A stretch of 64,000 nt of DNA from Branchinecta lynchi (Eukaryota > Arthropoda > Branchiopoda > Anostraca > Branchinectidae), in assembly GCA_023053575.1 (NCBI GenBank), contig JAKZAP010000014.1, positions 19,308,938 through 19,372,937 of the forward strand, given 5' to 3'. Made by a program: the position numbers and the translations under genes. Below are positions 63,831 to 64,000 of this stretch, one piece after another. Numbering within the stretch: the stretch's first letter is position 1; every line of letters starts with the position of its first letter. The notes under the pieces are model-generated. The model saw nothing but the letters and a program-made list of their open reading frames with translations, ran no database searches and was not told the DNA's origin.

Positions 63831-64000
63831 CTGTCCGTCCGTCCGTCTGTACGCACCATAACTCTCGAAGGGAATGAAATATTTTGATGAAACTTGGTGT
63901 GAGGATTTGTCGTGTCAAGAGTAAGATCGAGTTCGTAGATGGTCTCTGTAGCCCTACATTTAGGGGTGGGGGAGGGGGTTTAATTTAAGGGACAAATGAA
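63825..64000 (-). repeat. Repeat family A, inverted, cut by window end
   Basis: (GTCC)n at 63833-63848, ACTCTCGAAGGGAATGAAAT, TTTTGATGAAACTTGGTGTG, CCTACATTTAGGGGTGGGGG, as at 12178-12330. Confidence 0.75.

Overview
The window looks like arthropod nuclear DNA that is gene-poor and full of mobile elements. The host call rests on three spliced or single-exon genes: an insect-type gustatory receptor with the C-terminal TYhhhhhQ motif, a boca/MESD chaperone gene, and a mitochondrial ribosomal protein L51 gene with an arthropod-like core. I cannot name the species; a crustacean or a non-insect hexapod is only a guess.

Region 1 (1-8.4 kb) is the right part of an endogenous Maverick/Polinton-type (adintovirus-like) element, AT-rich and entirely on the + strand: C-terminus of protein-primed DNA polymerase B, an array of about fifteen 21-bp hyphenated palindromes, packaging ATPase (frameshifted), fibre-like coiled-coil protein, adenovirus pX-like core protein with two AT-hooks, adenain-type protease, zinc-ribbon remnant, DDE integrase (one in-frame stop), a conserved virion-type protein, PY/penton, a small pVI-like protein, the major capsid protein, and a small OB-fold-like protein. 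The capsid module is intact while the enzymes are broken. Every intact late-type gene starts inside an ATAAATG motif.

Region 2 (8.4-24.5 kb) is repeat territory: ~130-bp repeat arrays, G-run-rich repeat arrays, hAT-like cores, a nearly complete EN+RT non-LTR retrotransposon (17.3-20.8 kb) and a second decayed RT on the - strand (22.7-23.8 kb).

Region 3 (24.5-41 kb) holds mRPL51 with a hAT-like MITE (perfect 8-bp target duplication) just upstream of its coding exon, a four-exon MESD gene on the - strand (29.2-35.1 kb) whose introns are packed with repeats, and a ~1.2-kb foldback with ~490-bp arms upstream of MESD.

Region 4 (41.8-49.8 kb) is a membrane-mucin-like gene on the + strand: signal-peptide exon, a possible second exon carrying a stop, a 2.8-kb Ser/Thr exon of 321-bp repeats and a transmembrane/tail exon whose splice phase matches.

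Region 5 (49.8-64 kb): a ~4.5-kb hAT-like element with a perfect 8-bp target duplication; a TIR element that has captured a fragment of the gustatory receptor gene (the parent-like gene lies 5 kb away at 59.96-61.0 kb); a ~3.2-kb structure with ~400-bp inverted arms around a decayed gene of an uncharacterised multicopy animal family; PIF/Harbinger-like elements; and further repeat arrays running off the right edge.
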